This document shows, piece after piece, positions 43,955 through 55,274 of a stretch of DNA of 64,000 nucleotides; positions within the stretch are counted from its first letter, which is position 1; each line of letters starts with the position of its first letter. The DNA is from an uncultured Nesterenkonia sp. (GTDB lineage: Bacteria; Actinomycetota; Actinomycetes; Actinomycetales; Micrococcaceae): the NCBI GenBank assembly GCA_946222885.1, contig CAMIAK010000001.1, forward strand, positions 62,001-126,000, read 5' to 3'. The position numbers and the translations under genes were made by a program. The notes under the pieces are model-generated. The model ran no database searches. It worked only from the letters and a program-made list of their open reading frames with translations, and was not told the origin of the DNA.

Positions 43955-45256
43955 ATGACTCACTCCACCGCAGAGAACTCCGGCCCTGACGAGGCCCAGT
44001 CCGGAGAGCCCCAGCAGAAGGGCCCGACCTTCGTCGCCACCCGGCGCACCGCGATGCTCGGCGCCATGTTCCTCATGGCCGTCAGCGCCGTCGGGCCGGG
44101 CTTCATCACCCAGACCTCCGAATTCACCATGCAGTTCGGTGCGGCCTTCGCCTGCGCCATCCTGATCTCGGTGATCGTGGACATCGCCATCCAGATGAAC
44201 GTCTGGCGCACCCTCGGGGTCTCCGGGCTCTACGCCCAGGAGCTGGGCAACCGGATCCTCCCCGGCCTCGGCTGGGCGCTGGCCGCACTGATCTTCTTCG
44301 GCGGCATCGTCTTCAACGTCGGCAACATCGCCGGCGCAGGCCTGGGCATGAACGCCATGGTCGGCGTCAACGCCGAGGTCGGCGGCGCGATCTCCGTGGC
44401 CATCGCCCTGGCGATCTTCCTCTCCAAGAAGGCCGGCGTCGCGCTGGACCGCATCGTGATCGCCTGCGGCGCAGTGCTGATCATCCTGATGGGCTACATG
44501 GCCATCACCACCAACCCGCCGGTGGGCCAGGCGCTGACCGAGACGGTCGCCCCGGTGCTGCCCGAGGGCGAGAACATCAACACCTTCTTCTTCGCGGTGA
44601 CCACCCTGATCGGCGGCACCGTCGGCGGCTACATCACCTACGCGGGCGCCCACCGGCTCATCGCCTCCGGCCACACCGGCCCGGAGAACGCCCGGCAGAT
44701 CTCCCGCACCTCGGTCATGGGCATCATCGTGGCCAGCGTCATCCGCTACCTGCTGTTCCTGGCGATCCTGGGCGCGATCACCGCCTACGGGACCCTGCAG
44801 TCCACCGACTATGACAACGTCGCCGCCTCCGCGTTCCTCACCGTGCTGGGCGAATGGGGCCTGCGCGTCTTCGGCATCGCCTTCTGGGTCGCCGCGATCA
44901 CCTCGATCCTCGGCGCCACCTATACCTCGGTCTCCTTCATCACCACCCAGAAGACCTCCCCGCGGGTCCGGGCGTGGATGTTCGCCGGGTTCCTGGCGCT
45001 GACCCTGGGCGTCTACCTCTCCCTGGGGCAGGCCCCGCAGACCCTGCTGATCATGGCCGGAGCCTTCAACGGCGTCGTGCTGCCGCTGGGCTTCGCCGTG
45101 ATCCTCATCGCCGCCTGGTTCAAGCAGGACTCCCTGCTCGGCGGGTACAAGTACCCCAAGTGGCTGCTGATCTCCGGCACGGTCATCTGGCTGCTGACCA
45201 TCTACATGGGTGCGAACTCGCTGACCGGCCTGGCCGAGCTCTGGCAGGGCGGATGA
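43955..45256 (+). CDS. NRAMP-superfamily transporter of the 5-oxoproline island (YcsG-like)
   Basis: 433-residue membrane protein with 11 TM segments in the NRAMP/LeuT fold. The position of the metal-binding DPGN in TM1 reads VGPGFITQT (about 46-54), lacking both the Asp and the Asn. It is therefore unlikely to be a classical Mn/Fe transporter. In Bacillus the NRAMP-like YcsG is in the ycsF-kip (pxp) operon, so uptake of 5-oxoproline or a relative is plausible, by inference. ATG 43955 is chosen over GTG 43946; the paired operators lie just upstream. It overlaps the next gene by four bases. Confidence 0.88.
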   Translation: MTHSTAENSGPDEAQSGEPQQKGPTFVATRRTAMLGAMFLMAVSAVGPGFITQTSEFTMQFGAAFACAILISVIVDIAIQMNVWRTLGVSGLYAQELGNRILPGLGWALAALIFFGGIVFNVGNIAGAGLGMNAMVGVNAEVGGAISVAIALAIFLSKKAGVALDRIVIACGAVLIILMGYMAITTNPPVGQALTETVAPVLPEGENINTFFFAVTTLIGGTVGGYITYAGAHRLIASGHTGPENARQISRTSVMGIIVASVIRYLLFLAILGAITAYGTLQSTDYDNVAASAFLTVLGEWGLRVFGIAFWVAAITSILGATYTSVSFITTQKTSPRVRAWMFAGFLALTLGVYLSLGQAPQTLLIMAGAFNGVVLPLGFAVILIAAWFKQDSLLGGYKYPKWLLISGTVIWLLTIYMGANSLTGLAELWQGG

Positions 45257-46044
45257 GCATGAGCGCACCGGAGCAGACCTCTCCCGCCGCGGCCCGCGAA
45301 CAGTTCCGTGCCGGGCTGCGGCGGCCCACCAGCGGGTACAGCCCCGGCTATGCCCAGGCGAACCTGCTGGCGGTCCCGCGGGAGCTGGCCTTCGACATGC
45401 TGCTCTTCGCCCAGCGGAACCCCAAGTCCTGCCCCGTGCTGGGCGTGCTGGAGGCCGGGCAGCTGGACTCGGAGCTGCTGGCCGGCGGGGACATCCGCAC
45501 CGACATCCCCGCCTACCGGATCTACCGGGACGGTGAGCTGGTGGCCGAGCCGGATGACGCGCTCGGGCATTGGCGCGAGGACCTGGTCTCCTTCCTGATC
45601 GGCTGCAGCTTCACCTTCGAGGCGCCGCTGCTGGAGGCCGGCATCCCCATCCAGCACATGGAGCAGGGTGTGAACGTGCCGATGTACCGGACCTCGGTGC
45701 GCTGCCGGCCGGCGGGAGCGCTCTCCGGGCCCATGGTGGTGTCCATGCGGCCGCTGCCGGCGGACCGGATCGCCGACGCCGTCCGGATCACCTCCCGCTA
45801 CCCCGGCGTCCACGGCGCGCCGGTTCACATCGGCGCCCCGGAGGAGATCGGCATCGAGGACCTCTCGCTCCCGGACTTCGGCGATGCGGTGGACATCCCC
45901 GCAGGGTGGACCCCGGTCTTCTGGGCCTGCGGGGTCACGCCGCAGGCCGCGGTGATGGAGTCCCGCCCGGAGCTGGCGATCAGCCACGCCCCGGGGCACA
46001 TGCTGGTCACCGACCTTCCCGACGCCGATCTCCAGGTCCCGTAG
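45253..46044 (+). CDS. DUF1445/UPF0317 family protein (YcsI-like putative hydro-lyase)
   Basis: 263 residues with family motifs GYAQANLLAVPRELAFDMLLFAQRN (start), CSFTFEAPLLEAGIP, GPMVVSMRPLP, SRYPGVHGAPVHIG and the C-terminal WACGVTPQAAVM and SHAPGHMLVTD. The family is found in pxp operons (ycsI in Bacillus) and as part of the mammalian D-glutamate cyclase protein, linking it to glutamate/5-oxoproline chemistry; the exact reaction is not known to me. Last gene of the island, overlapping the transporter stop. Confidence 0.9.
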   Translation: MSMSAPEQTSPAAAREQFRAGLRRPTSGYSPGYAQANLLAVPRELAFDMLLFAQRNPKSCPVLGVLEAGQLDSELLAGGDIRTDIPAYRIYRDGELVAEPDDALGHWREDLVSFLIGCSFTFEAPLLEAGIPIQHMEQGVNVPMYRTSVRCRPAGALSGPMVVSMRPLPADRIADAVRITSRYPGVHGAPVHIGAPEEIGIEDLSLPDFGDAVDIPAGWTPVFWACGVTPQAAVMESRPELAISHAPGHMLVTDLPDADLQVP

Positions 46045-46113
46045 GCGGCGGTCCGCCGCTCCTCACCGAACTCTCAGCCGGGCCGTCTATCCTGGAGTGT
46101 CCCCGCCGCCGTC

Positions 46114-47106
46114 GTGAAAGTGCCGCCTCCTATGTCTTCTCCGGCTGAGTCCGCCGAGCCCGCTGCCGCCGGCTCCACCCCCTCCGAGCGGAGGACCTCC
46201 CTCCCCGGGAACTTCCTGCGCGGGGCGCTCATCGGCGTGGTGGAGACCGTGCCCGGGGTCTCCGGCGGCACGGTCGCGCTCGTCGTCGGGATCTATGAGC
46301 AGCTGATCGCCTCGGCCTCCCACGTGGTCTCCGCGGTGCGGACGCTGATCACCGGTCCGGACCGGCTCGAGGGCGCCAAGGAGCATCTCGCGGCCGTGCG
46401 CTGGAAGATCATCATTCCCGTGCTCATCGGCATGGTGCTGGCCATCTTCACCATCGCCGGACCCATCTCCGACGCCGTGGAGAACCACCCCGAGCTGACC
46501 CGCGCGGCCTTCTTCGGCATGGTGCTGGCCTCCCTGGCGGTTCCGCTGCGCATGGCCGGCAGGATCTCCGGCAGACACATCGCCGCGGGAGCCCTCGCCG
46601 CGGCGGTGACCTTCTGGCTGGTCTCGCTGCCGCCCAGCGATGTGGAGGCCACGCCGCTGACCATCATCCCCGCGGCCGCCGTCGCCGTCTCCGCGCTGCT
46701 GCTGCCGGGCCTCTCCGGCTCCTTCCTGCTGCTGACCTTCGGCCTCTATGAGCCCACGATGAATGCCGTCTCGGACAGGGACTTCGGCTATCTGGGCCTC
46801 TTCGCCCTGGGCATGGTGATCGGCGGCATCGTCATCGTGAAGATCCTGCGCCGGCTGCTGGAGCACCATCACCGGATGACCCTGGTGGTGCTGACCGGCG
46901 TGATGGTGGGGGCGCTGCGGGTGCTGTGGCCCTGGCAGGACGAGCAGCGGAACCTCCAGAGCGTCGGCGCGGAGTGGCCCCCTGTGCTGGGACTCGGGCT
47001 GGCCGGCTTCGCCGTGGTGGCTGTGCTGGTGTTCGTCGACGCCCGGCTCACCGCCGAGCACCGGCGTGAGCAGGAAGACCGGCGCGAGCAGACCCCGCGC
47101 TCCTGA
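46114..47106 (+). CDS. DUF368 membrane protein (PopT-like polyprenyl-phosphate translocase)
   Basis: 330 residues with about nine to ten TM segments. It starts with LRGALIGVVETVPGVSGGTVALVVGIYE, the hallmark PGVSGGT re-entrant motif of DUF368, repeated in the second half as LLPGLSGSFLLL. Members of this family recycle undecaprenyl phosphate across the membrane. GTG 46114 or ATG 46132 may be the start; TATCCT at 46088-46093 is a possible -10 box. Confidence 0.87.
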   Translation: MKVPPPMSSPAESAEPAAAGSTPSERRTSLPGNFLRGALIGVVETVPGVSGGTVALVVGIYEQLIASASHVVSAVRTLITGPDRLEGAKEHLAAVRWKIIIPVLIGMVLAIFTIAGPISDAVENHPELTRAAFFGMVLASLAVPLRMAGRISGRHIAAGALAAAVTFWLVSLPPSDVEATPLTIIPAAAVAVSALLLPGLSGSFLLLTFGLYEPTMNAVSDRDFGYLGLFALGMVIGGIVIVKILRRLLEHHHRMTLVVLTGVMVGALRVLWPWQDEQRNLQSVGAEWPPVLGLGLAGFAVVAVLVFVDARLTAEHRREQEDRREQTPRS

Positions 47107-47113
47107 GGCGTCA

Positions 47114-47142
47114 CTTCCCGTTCACGCGACCTGACGTAGACT
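47114..47142 (+). promoter_or_regulatory. probable promoter of the gcv operon
   Basis: TTCCCG (about 47115-47120) and TAGACT (47137-47142) are spaced 16 bases apart, immediately upstream of the riboswitch. The -10 matches the TAnnnT form seen across the window; the -35 is weak. Confidence 0.5.
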
Positions 47143-47169
47143 GACCGCGGAAACTGAATACCGCCACGT

Positions 47170-47426
47170 CCCCCGTGCGGGAGAGTCCGGCGCTGCCTCA
47201 GGCCACAGGGCCTCACCGGCCGCCGGCGCCGAAGGAGCAACATCCTCCCCGGGAATCTCTCAGGCATCCGTACCGCGCAGGGGTGGCGACTCTGGAAAGC
47301 AGCACGACGACGCCGGACACCCGGCGCCGCCGCGCTCACCCAAGGTGCAAGCCGGCCGCACGCCAGTGCGGGATCCGGTGAATCTCTCAGGTCCTCTACA
47401 GAGCGGGGGAGGGAAACCCAGAGACG
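47170..47426 (+). ncRNA. tandem glycine riboswitch
   Basis: Two glycine aptamers lie between promoter and gcvP. The first has GCGGGAGAGTCC, GCCGAAGGAGCAAC, GAATCTCTCAGGCA and GACTCTGGAAAG; the second has CACCCAAGGTGCAAGCC, GAATCTCTCAGGTCC and a closing GGGGGAGGGA. Such tandem aptamers switch on glycine-cleavage genes when glycine is abundant. This accounts for the 343-base gap between DUF368 and gcvP. The RBS GGAAGG follows 11 bases after it. Confidence 0.94.
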
Positions 47427-47449
47427 GCTATGCCCCGGAAGGTTCCTCT

Positions 47450-50413
<2,964 letters not shown>

Positions 50414-50540
50414 GGAGCTCTCAGCCTCCTCCGGAGGACAGGCCCAGCCCTTCAATCGCTTCGGCGGTGAGGACGCAAGCGTCCTCGCCGCGCTCAGCTC
50501 AATCGGGCTCGCTCCTGCCAGCGGCCCAGGAAAGGTGAAC

Positions 50541-51707
50541 ATGACCGAACTCAGAGAGACCGCACTGGCCGCCGAGCATGAGGAGCTGGGCGCCAGCTTC
50601 ACCGACTTCGGCGGCTGGAGGATGCCCCTGAAGTACACCTCCGAGCTGGAGGAGCACCACGCGGTGCGGCGGGCCGCCGGGCTCTTCGACCTCTCCCATA
50701 TGGGGGAGATCCGGGTGGTCGGTGAGGAGGCCGGGACCTTTCTGAACACCGCGCTGGTGGGCAACGTGGCGGCCGTCCGCGTCGGCAAGGCGAAGTACTC
50801 GCTCATCTGCGCCGAGGACGGCGGGATCCTGGACGACCTCATCGCCTACCGGATCGAGGACGGCCAGTACCTGGTGGTCCCCAATGCGGGCAACCGCGAG
50901 GTCGTGGCCGCGGCCCTTCAGGAGCGCGCCCAGGCCTTCAACGCCGCTCACGGCGCCGACGTCGAGGTCTGGGACGAGTCTGAGGGCATCAGCCTGATCG
51001 CAGTCCAGGGGCCCCGCGCAGAGGAGATCATCTCCTCGGTGGTCCGGGCGGATGAGACCTACCTGGTGGAGGAGCTGGGCTACTACGCCTTCAACACGGT
51101 GACCGTCGGGGGCCAGGAGATCCTGCTGGCCCGCACCGGCTACACCGGGGAGGACGGCTTCGAGCTCTTCCTTCCGAACGAGAAGGCCGGTGCTCTCTGG
51201 CGCGCTCTGCTGGAGGGAGGCTCCGACTACGGGCTCATCCCCTGCGGTCTGGCCTGCCGCGATTCGCTGCGCCTGGAGGCGGGCATGCCGCTCTACGGCA
51301 ACGAGCTCTCCGCCGAACGGATCAGCTTCGAGGCCGGCCTGCCGGTGGTCTCCTTCTCCAAGGAGGAGGACTTCGTGGGCCGGGCCGCGCTGGAGGCGGC
51401 CAAGGCTGAGGGCCGGGGCAGGACCTCCGGACAGCGCCTGGTGGGGCTGAAGGGCCTGGGGAAGCGCGCAGGGCGCAGCGGGTACTCCGTGGTGCTTCCG
51501 GAGGGAGACGACGACGCCGGCCGCGCGGTCGGCACCGTGACCTCCGGCCAGCCCAGCCCCACGCTCGGGTATCCGATCGCGATGGCATATGTGGACATCG
51601 GGCACACCGCGCCGGGGACCCGGCTGGACGTCGACCTGCGCGGCAAGCCGCAGCCCTTCGAGGTCGTCGAGCTGCCGTTCTTCAGCAGAGACCGCCACAG
51701 CGGCTGA
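50541..51707 (+). CDS. gcvT: aminomethyltransferase, T protein of glycine cleavage
   Basis: Moves the methylene group from the lipoyl arm of H protein to tetrahydrofolate. It shows FTDFGGWRMPLKY, AAGLFDLSHMGEIRV, LARTGYTGEDGFELFLP and LIPCGLACRDSLRLEAGMPLYGNEL (folate site). 388 residues. ATG 50541 has AGGAAAGG 6 bases upstream; GTG 50535 in the same frame is inside that RBS. gcvH is not adjacent and does not occur in this window. Confidence 0.96.
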   Translation: MTELRETALAAEHEELGASFTDFGGWRMPLKYTSELEEHHAVRRAAGLFDLSHMGEIRVVGEEAGTFLNTALVGNVAAVRVGKAKYSLICAEDGGILDDLIAYRIEDGQYLVVPNAGNREVVAAALQERAQAFNAAHGADVEVWDESEGISLIAVQGPRAEEIISSVVRADETYLVEELGYYAFNTVTVGGQEILLARTGYTGEDGFELFLPNEKAGALWRALLEGGSDYGLIPCGLACRDSLRLEAGMPLYGNELSAERISFEAGLPVVSFSKEEDFVGRAALEAAKAEGRGRTSGQRLVGLKGLGKRAGRSGYSVVLPEGDDDAGRAVGTVTSGQPSPTLGYPIAMAYVDIGHTAPGTRLDVDLRGKPQPFEVVELPFFSRDRHSG

Positions 51708-51726
51708 GAGCAGTCAGCATTGAAGC

Positions 51727-51763
51727 GGCCCGGGCGATGCCGTTCCCATCGCCCGGGCCTTTT
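51727..51763 (+). terminator. intrinsic terminator of the gcv operon
   Basis: GGCCCGGGCGATG (51727-51739) and CATCGCCCGGGCC (51747-51759) are perfect 13-base arms with a seven-base loop, followed by TTTT at 51760-51763. Best classical terminator in the window. The remaining gap to 51981 has one orphan TAGGAT box (51907-51912) and no gene I can support. Confidence 0.92.
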
Positions 51764-51981
51764 CGCGCCGGCCGAGACTGTGCCTGCCGGAACGTTGCAC
51801 CGAAATCCGGCCGGCGCCCAGTCGACGCTGTGTGGAGCGTGCACCGTTTCTGCACGTCACGTTCATTCTCTCTGCCGGGGGAGAGGCTCTCTAGTCGACT
51901 TTCGTCTAGGATTTCGCGGCAGACCACGAATCTGCCCAGCCGCATACCAGAAAGTCGGCAGGCGGTTCCCAGGGAGGCGGC

Positions 51982-53169
51982 TCAGGCCTTCTTCATCCCC
52001 TGAACGGCCACGGTCCACCGTCCCCGCCGGTCGAAGCCGGCCCGGGCGCTGCCGCCGAAGGCCTGCGCCCGGTCCCGGATGCCGATGAGCCCGGCCCCGG
52101 AGCTGGACCAGCCGGCCATCGCCCGCCGCCGGGAGGCCACCGTGTTGGTGACCCAGAGGCCGACGCCGTCCTCCTCCACCACCAGCCGGATGCGGCATTC
52201 CTGGCCGCTGCCGGCGTATTTGGCCACATTGGTGGTGCATTCCTGCAGGATCCGGTAGAGCGCGGCGTGGACCGAGCGGGAGAGGGTGCGGATGTCGCCC
52301 TCGATGCCCCACTCAGTGCTGGTGCCCAGCTGCTGCAGCTGTTCGGAGAAGGCCGCCGCCCCGGTGGGGAAGTCCAGCTCCGTGGCGGAGGAGGAGGGGG
52401 CGTCCTGGGGCTGTTCCCCGTCCTGCAGCAGGGCGAGCATGCGGCGCAGGTCCTTCAGGGCCGCCCGGGAGGAGTCGCCGATGGCGTCCACCGCCAGCCG
52501 GTAGGCGTCCTCGGTGCCGGCCATGCGTGCCGCGCGGGACTGCATGGCGATGATGGTGATGTCGTGGGCCACGATGTCGTGCAGGTCCCGGGCGATGGAC
52601 TGCCGCTCGGCGGCCACGGAGGCTCGGTGCTTGGCCTCGGCCTCCTCCAGCTCCCGCTGCGACTGCAGCCGTGCATTGGTGACCCTGCGGAAGGCGCTGC
52701 CCGAGGCGTAGACCACCAGCAGCAGCACGGCCCCCGCTGAGGCCACCAGGGCCCCATGGGTGGGATCCGGCAGAAGCGCGGCCATCGTCGCCAGCCACAC
52801 CACGGCGGCGGCCAGGAAGGTCCGGCGGAAGCGCTTGGTGGTGGCCATGGCGGTCAGCCCGGTCAGCAGCAGGCTCAGCATCAGGGAGTAGACGAAGCCG
52901 CCCTCGACCGGCAGGCTCAGCACCAGCATCACCAGCCCGACGCCGGCCGCCCGGGTCACCGAGACCCACAGCAGCACCACACAGCTGACGCTGAGCAGGC
53001 CGATGGCGGTCAGCAGCACCGGGTAGGCCTCGCCCTCGAGGAACTCGACGATGATGTCGGCGCCCAGGGAGATGCCGAACAGCAGGGTGACCACCACCAG
53101 GGGCCACTGGCTCAGATCGCGGCAGGACCAGAATCCCTGGGATTCGAACTCCTCGGCGACGGACGGCAT
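51982..53169 (-). CDS. two-component sensor histidine kinase (NarL/HisKA_3 type)
   Basis: 395 residues. Four to five TM segments occupy about 20-155; the DHp box is ARDLHDIVAHDITIIAMQSRAAR with phospho-acceptor H197; the ATPase N-box is RILQECTTNVAKYA. The usual D-x-G-x-G box is degenerate (VGLWVTNTVASRRR), a variation also seen in other actinobacterial kinases of this class. ATG 53169 is 6 bases from TAGGAT on this strand. It is divergent from the partner regulator gene, which starts 38 bases away. The signal is unknown. Confidence 0.9.
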   Translation of the reverse strand: MPSVAEEFESQGFWSCRDLSQWPLVVVTLLFGISLGADIIVEFLEGEAYPVLLTAIGLLSVSCVVLLWVSVTRAAGVGLVMLVLSLPVEGGFVYSLMLSLLLTGLTAMATTKRFRRTFLAAAVVWLATMAALLPDPTHGALVASAGAVLLLVVYASGSAFRRVTNARLQSQRELEEAEAKHRASVAAERQSIARDLHDIVAHDITIIAMQSRAARMAGTEDAYRLAVDAIGDSSRAALKDLRRMLALLQDGEQPQDAPSSSATELDFPTGAAAFSEQLQQLGTSTEWGIEGDIRTLSRSVHAALYRILQECTTNVAKYAGSGQECRIRLVVEEDGVGLWVTNTVASRRRAMAGWSSSGAGLIGIRDRAQAFGGSARAGFDRRGRWTVAVQGMKKA

Positions 53170-53175
53170 ATCCCC

Positions 53176-53199
53176 ATCCTATGATCCGGTCAGTAGGAT
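53176..53199. promoter_or_regulatory. divergent, back-to-back leaderless promoters of the two-component pair
   Basis: ATCCTA at 53176-53181 is TAGGAT on the minus strand, 6 bases before the kinase start; TAGGAT at 53194-53199 is 8 bases before the response-regulator start. The two -10 boxes are inverted copies 12 bases apart, so one polymerase would exclude the other. Confidence 0.7.
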
Positions 53200-53207
53200 G
53201 GGATGTC

Positions 53208-53933
53208 ATGACCAACAATGCGGAACATTCACCTCCCGGTCAGGGTGTGCCGAGTGAGCCGCGAGAGATCCGGGTGCTGATCGCAGATGACCATCCGGTG
53301 ATGAGCACGGCGCTTCGCACCTATGTGGACTCCACCCCGGGCATGCGCTGTGTGGGGGAGGTCCGTGACGGCGCGGCCGCTGTGGAGGCTGCGGGTCAGA
53401 TGCTCCCCGAGGTGGTGGTCATGGACATGCATATGCCCGGCACCGACGGAATCGAGGCCACGCGGCAGATCCGCCGGATGTTCGACTCGGTGGCGGTGCT
53501 GGCGGTGACCACCTTCTCCACGGAGCGCTACGTCATCCCTGCCCTGCGCGCCGGCGCAGGCGGGTACATCGTCAAGGACGCCGAGCCGGAGGAGATCATC
53601 GAGGCGATCCGGCAGGTTGGGGACGGGATGGCGCCCTTCTCGCCCTCGGTGGCCCACCAGCTGATGGTCTCGGTGAAGAACGAGCCCTCCCAGGTCGCCT
53701 CGGTGCTGCGGCGGTACCCGGAGCTTCCGCGGCTGCCGGAGCGGGAGCTGGAGGGGCTGCGCCTGCTGGCCACGGGCTGCTCCAACTCGGAGATCGCCGA
53801 GCAGATGATGGTCTCCGAGGCGACGGTCAAGGCCTATATGGGCCGGCTCATGCAGCGCCTGGGCGTGCGGGACCGCGTCCAGCTGCTCATCCGCGCCGTG
53901 GAGCTGGGGCTGGTGGAGCCGTCACTGGAGTGA
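53208..53933 (+). CDS. NarL-family response regulator
   Basis: 241 residues. Receiver domain about 20-140 with acidic pocket in LIADDHPVM and phospho-acceptor D73 (VVMDMHMPGTDG), switch Thr in AVTTFS and Lys in GGYIVKDA. C-terminal LuxR HTH about 175-238 (LPERELEGLRLLATGCSNSEIAEQ, VSEATVKAYMGRLMQRLGV). Partner of the divergent kinase. ATG 53208 is 8 bases after TAGGAT. Confidence 0.94.
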   Translation: MTNNAEHSPPGQGVPSEPREIRVLIADDHPVMSTALRTYVDSTPGMRCVGEVRDGAAAVEAAGQMLPEVVVMDMHMPGTDGIEATRQIRRMFDSVAVLAVTTFSTERYVIPALRAGAGGYIVKDAEPEEIIEAIRQVGDGMAPFSPSVAHQLMVSVKNEPSQVASVLRRYPELPRLPERELEGLRLLATGCSNSEIAEQMMVSEATVKAYMGRLMQRLGVRDRVQLLIRAVELGLVEPSLE

Positions 53934-54000
53934 CGGCTCCCTCCTTCATCGGAATGACTTCCTTCTGTGGGTGGTGACGAGGTCGTGACTCGCGGGTAAC

Positions 54001-54018
54001 ATGTGTCTCATGACACAT
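54001..54018. promoter_or_regulatory. operator-like palindrome over the acyl-CoA dehydrogenase start
   Basis: ATGTGTC-TCAT-GACACAT has perfect 7-base arms. It overlaps the -10 box TAACAT (53997-54002) and the ATG at 54010, so a bound repressor would cover both transcription and translation start. Confidence 0.6.
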
Positions 54019-55251
54019 AATGCGCCGGATGCTGCCGTGGACCCGACCTACGACGTCGCCAGCCCCCTCGACCTGGACTACTACGGGGTCTTCGCCGATG
54101 TGCCGGAGGCCGACCGCCGCTGGTGGCGGGCCGCCCGCGACTACGCCGAGGGCCTGGAGCCCCGGATGAACCGGCACTGGGAGCGCGGCGAGTATCCGGT
54201 GGACCTGGTGGCAGAGGCCGGCCGCCGCGGCCTGCTGACCGACGGCGTCGACGTCGCGGGCACAGGCCTGGAGACGATGTCCCCGCTGGCCGCAGGGTTG
54301 GTGAACATGGAGATGTCGCGGATCGACGGCTCACTGGCCACCGCGCTGGCGGTCCAAGGCGGTCTGGCCCTGCGCACCCTGGCGATGTTCGGCTCGCAGG
54401 AGCAGAAGGACCGGCATCTGCAGAAGCTCGCGACGGCGGAGACGCTCGGCTCCTTCGCGCTGACCGAGCCCACCCACGGCTCGGACTCGGTCTCCCTGGA
54501 GACCACCGCACAGCTGGTCGGCGACGAGCAGTCCGGGCACTATGTGCTCAACGGCGCCAAGAAGTGGATCGGCAACGGTGCCTCCGGCGGGATCACCTTC
54601 ACCTGGGCGAGGGTCTCCGGAGGCGAGTATGACGGACAGGTCCGCTGCTTCCTGGTGGACCAGCAGACCCGCGGCTACCGCGCCGAGGTCATCGAGGGGA
54701 AGGCGTCCCTGCGGGCCATCCATCAGGCACTGATCCAGTACCAGGACGTGGAGCTGCCGGCCGACGCGGTGCTGCCCGGGGCAGTGAGCTTCAAGGATGC
54801 CTCCAAGGTCCTCTTCGCCACCCGGCTGGGAGTGGCCTGGTCCGCCGTCGGGCATGCGGCCGCCGTCGTGGAGTCTGCGCTGAACTATGCGAAGCAGCGG
54901 GAGCAGTTCGGCAAGAAGCTGGGGCAGTTCCAGCAGGTCCAGGAGCGGCTGACCTGGATGGTCTCCGAGCTGACCTCCATGCAGCTGCATGTGCGGCAGG
55001 CCGCCGCCCGCGACGCCGCGGGTGAGCTGAGCGGCCCGCAGGCCTCGCTGGCGAAGTATCACAACACCCGCAAGGCCCGGGCGATCGCCCAGACCGCGCG
55101 GGACATGCTGGGCGGCAACGGCATCCTGCTGCAGAACAAGGTCGCGCGCCACATGGCCGACATCGAGGCGATCCACACCTATGAGGGGACCGAGAGCGTG
55201 CAGTCGCTGATCATCGGGCGCGACCTCACCGGCTTCTCCGCCTTCGCCTGA
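54010..55251 (+). CDS. acyl-CoA dehydrogenase (glutaryl-CoA dehydrogenase-like)
   Basis: FAD-dependent oxidation of an acyl-CoA. 413 residues with FALTEPTHGSDSVSLETTA (substrate/FAD loop), GAKKWIGNGASGGITFTWAR, REQFGKKLGQFQQVQERL and DMLGGNGILLQNKVARHMADIEAIHTYEGTESVQSLIIGRDLTG, where the TYEGT Glu matches the catalytic base of glutaryl-CoA/isobutyryl-like members. ATG 54010 sits 7 bases after TAACAT; ATG 54001 is in frame but inside the promoter. The operator-like palindrome suggests repression by a nearby or distant acyl-CoA-responsive factor. Confidence 0.92.
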   Translation: MTHNAPDAAVDPTYDVASPLDLDYYGVFADVPEADRRWWRAARDYAEGLEPRMNRHWERGEYPVDLVAEAGRRGLLTDGVDVAGTGLETMSPLAAGLVNMEMSRIDGSLATALAVQGGLALRTLAMFGSQEQKDRHLQKLATAETLGSFALTEPTHGSDSVSLETTAQLVGDEQSGHYVLNGAKKWIGNGASGGITFTWARVSGGEYDGQVRCFLVDQQTRGYRAEVIEGKASLRAIHQALIQYQDVELPADAVLPGAVSFKDASKVLFATRLGVAWSAVGHAAAVVESALNYAKQREQFGKKLGQFQQVQERLTWMVSELTSMQLHVRQAAARDAAGELSGPQASLAKYHNTRKARAIAQTARDMLGGNGILLQNKVARHMADIEAIHTYEGTESVQSLIIGRDLTGFSAFA

Positions 55252-55274
55252 GGCAGGTTGTTATACTTTGTTCC

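Noticed and set aside
43955..45256. Classical Mn/Fe importer of the MntH type
   Set aside because: The DPGN metal site is replaced by VGPGF, and the gene belongs to a 5-oxoproline operon.
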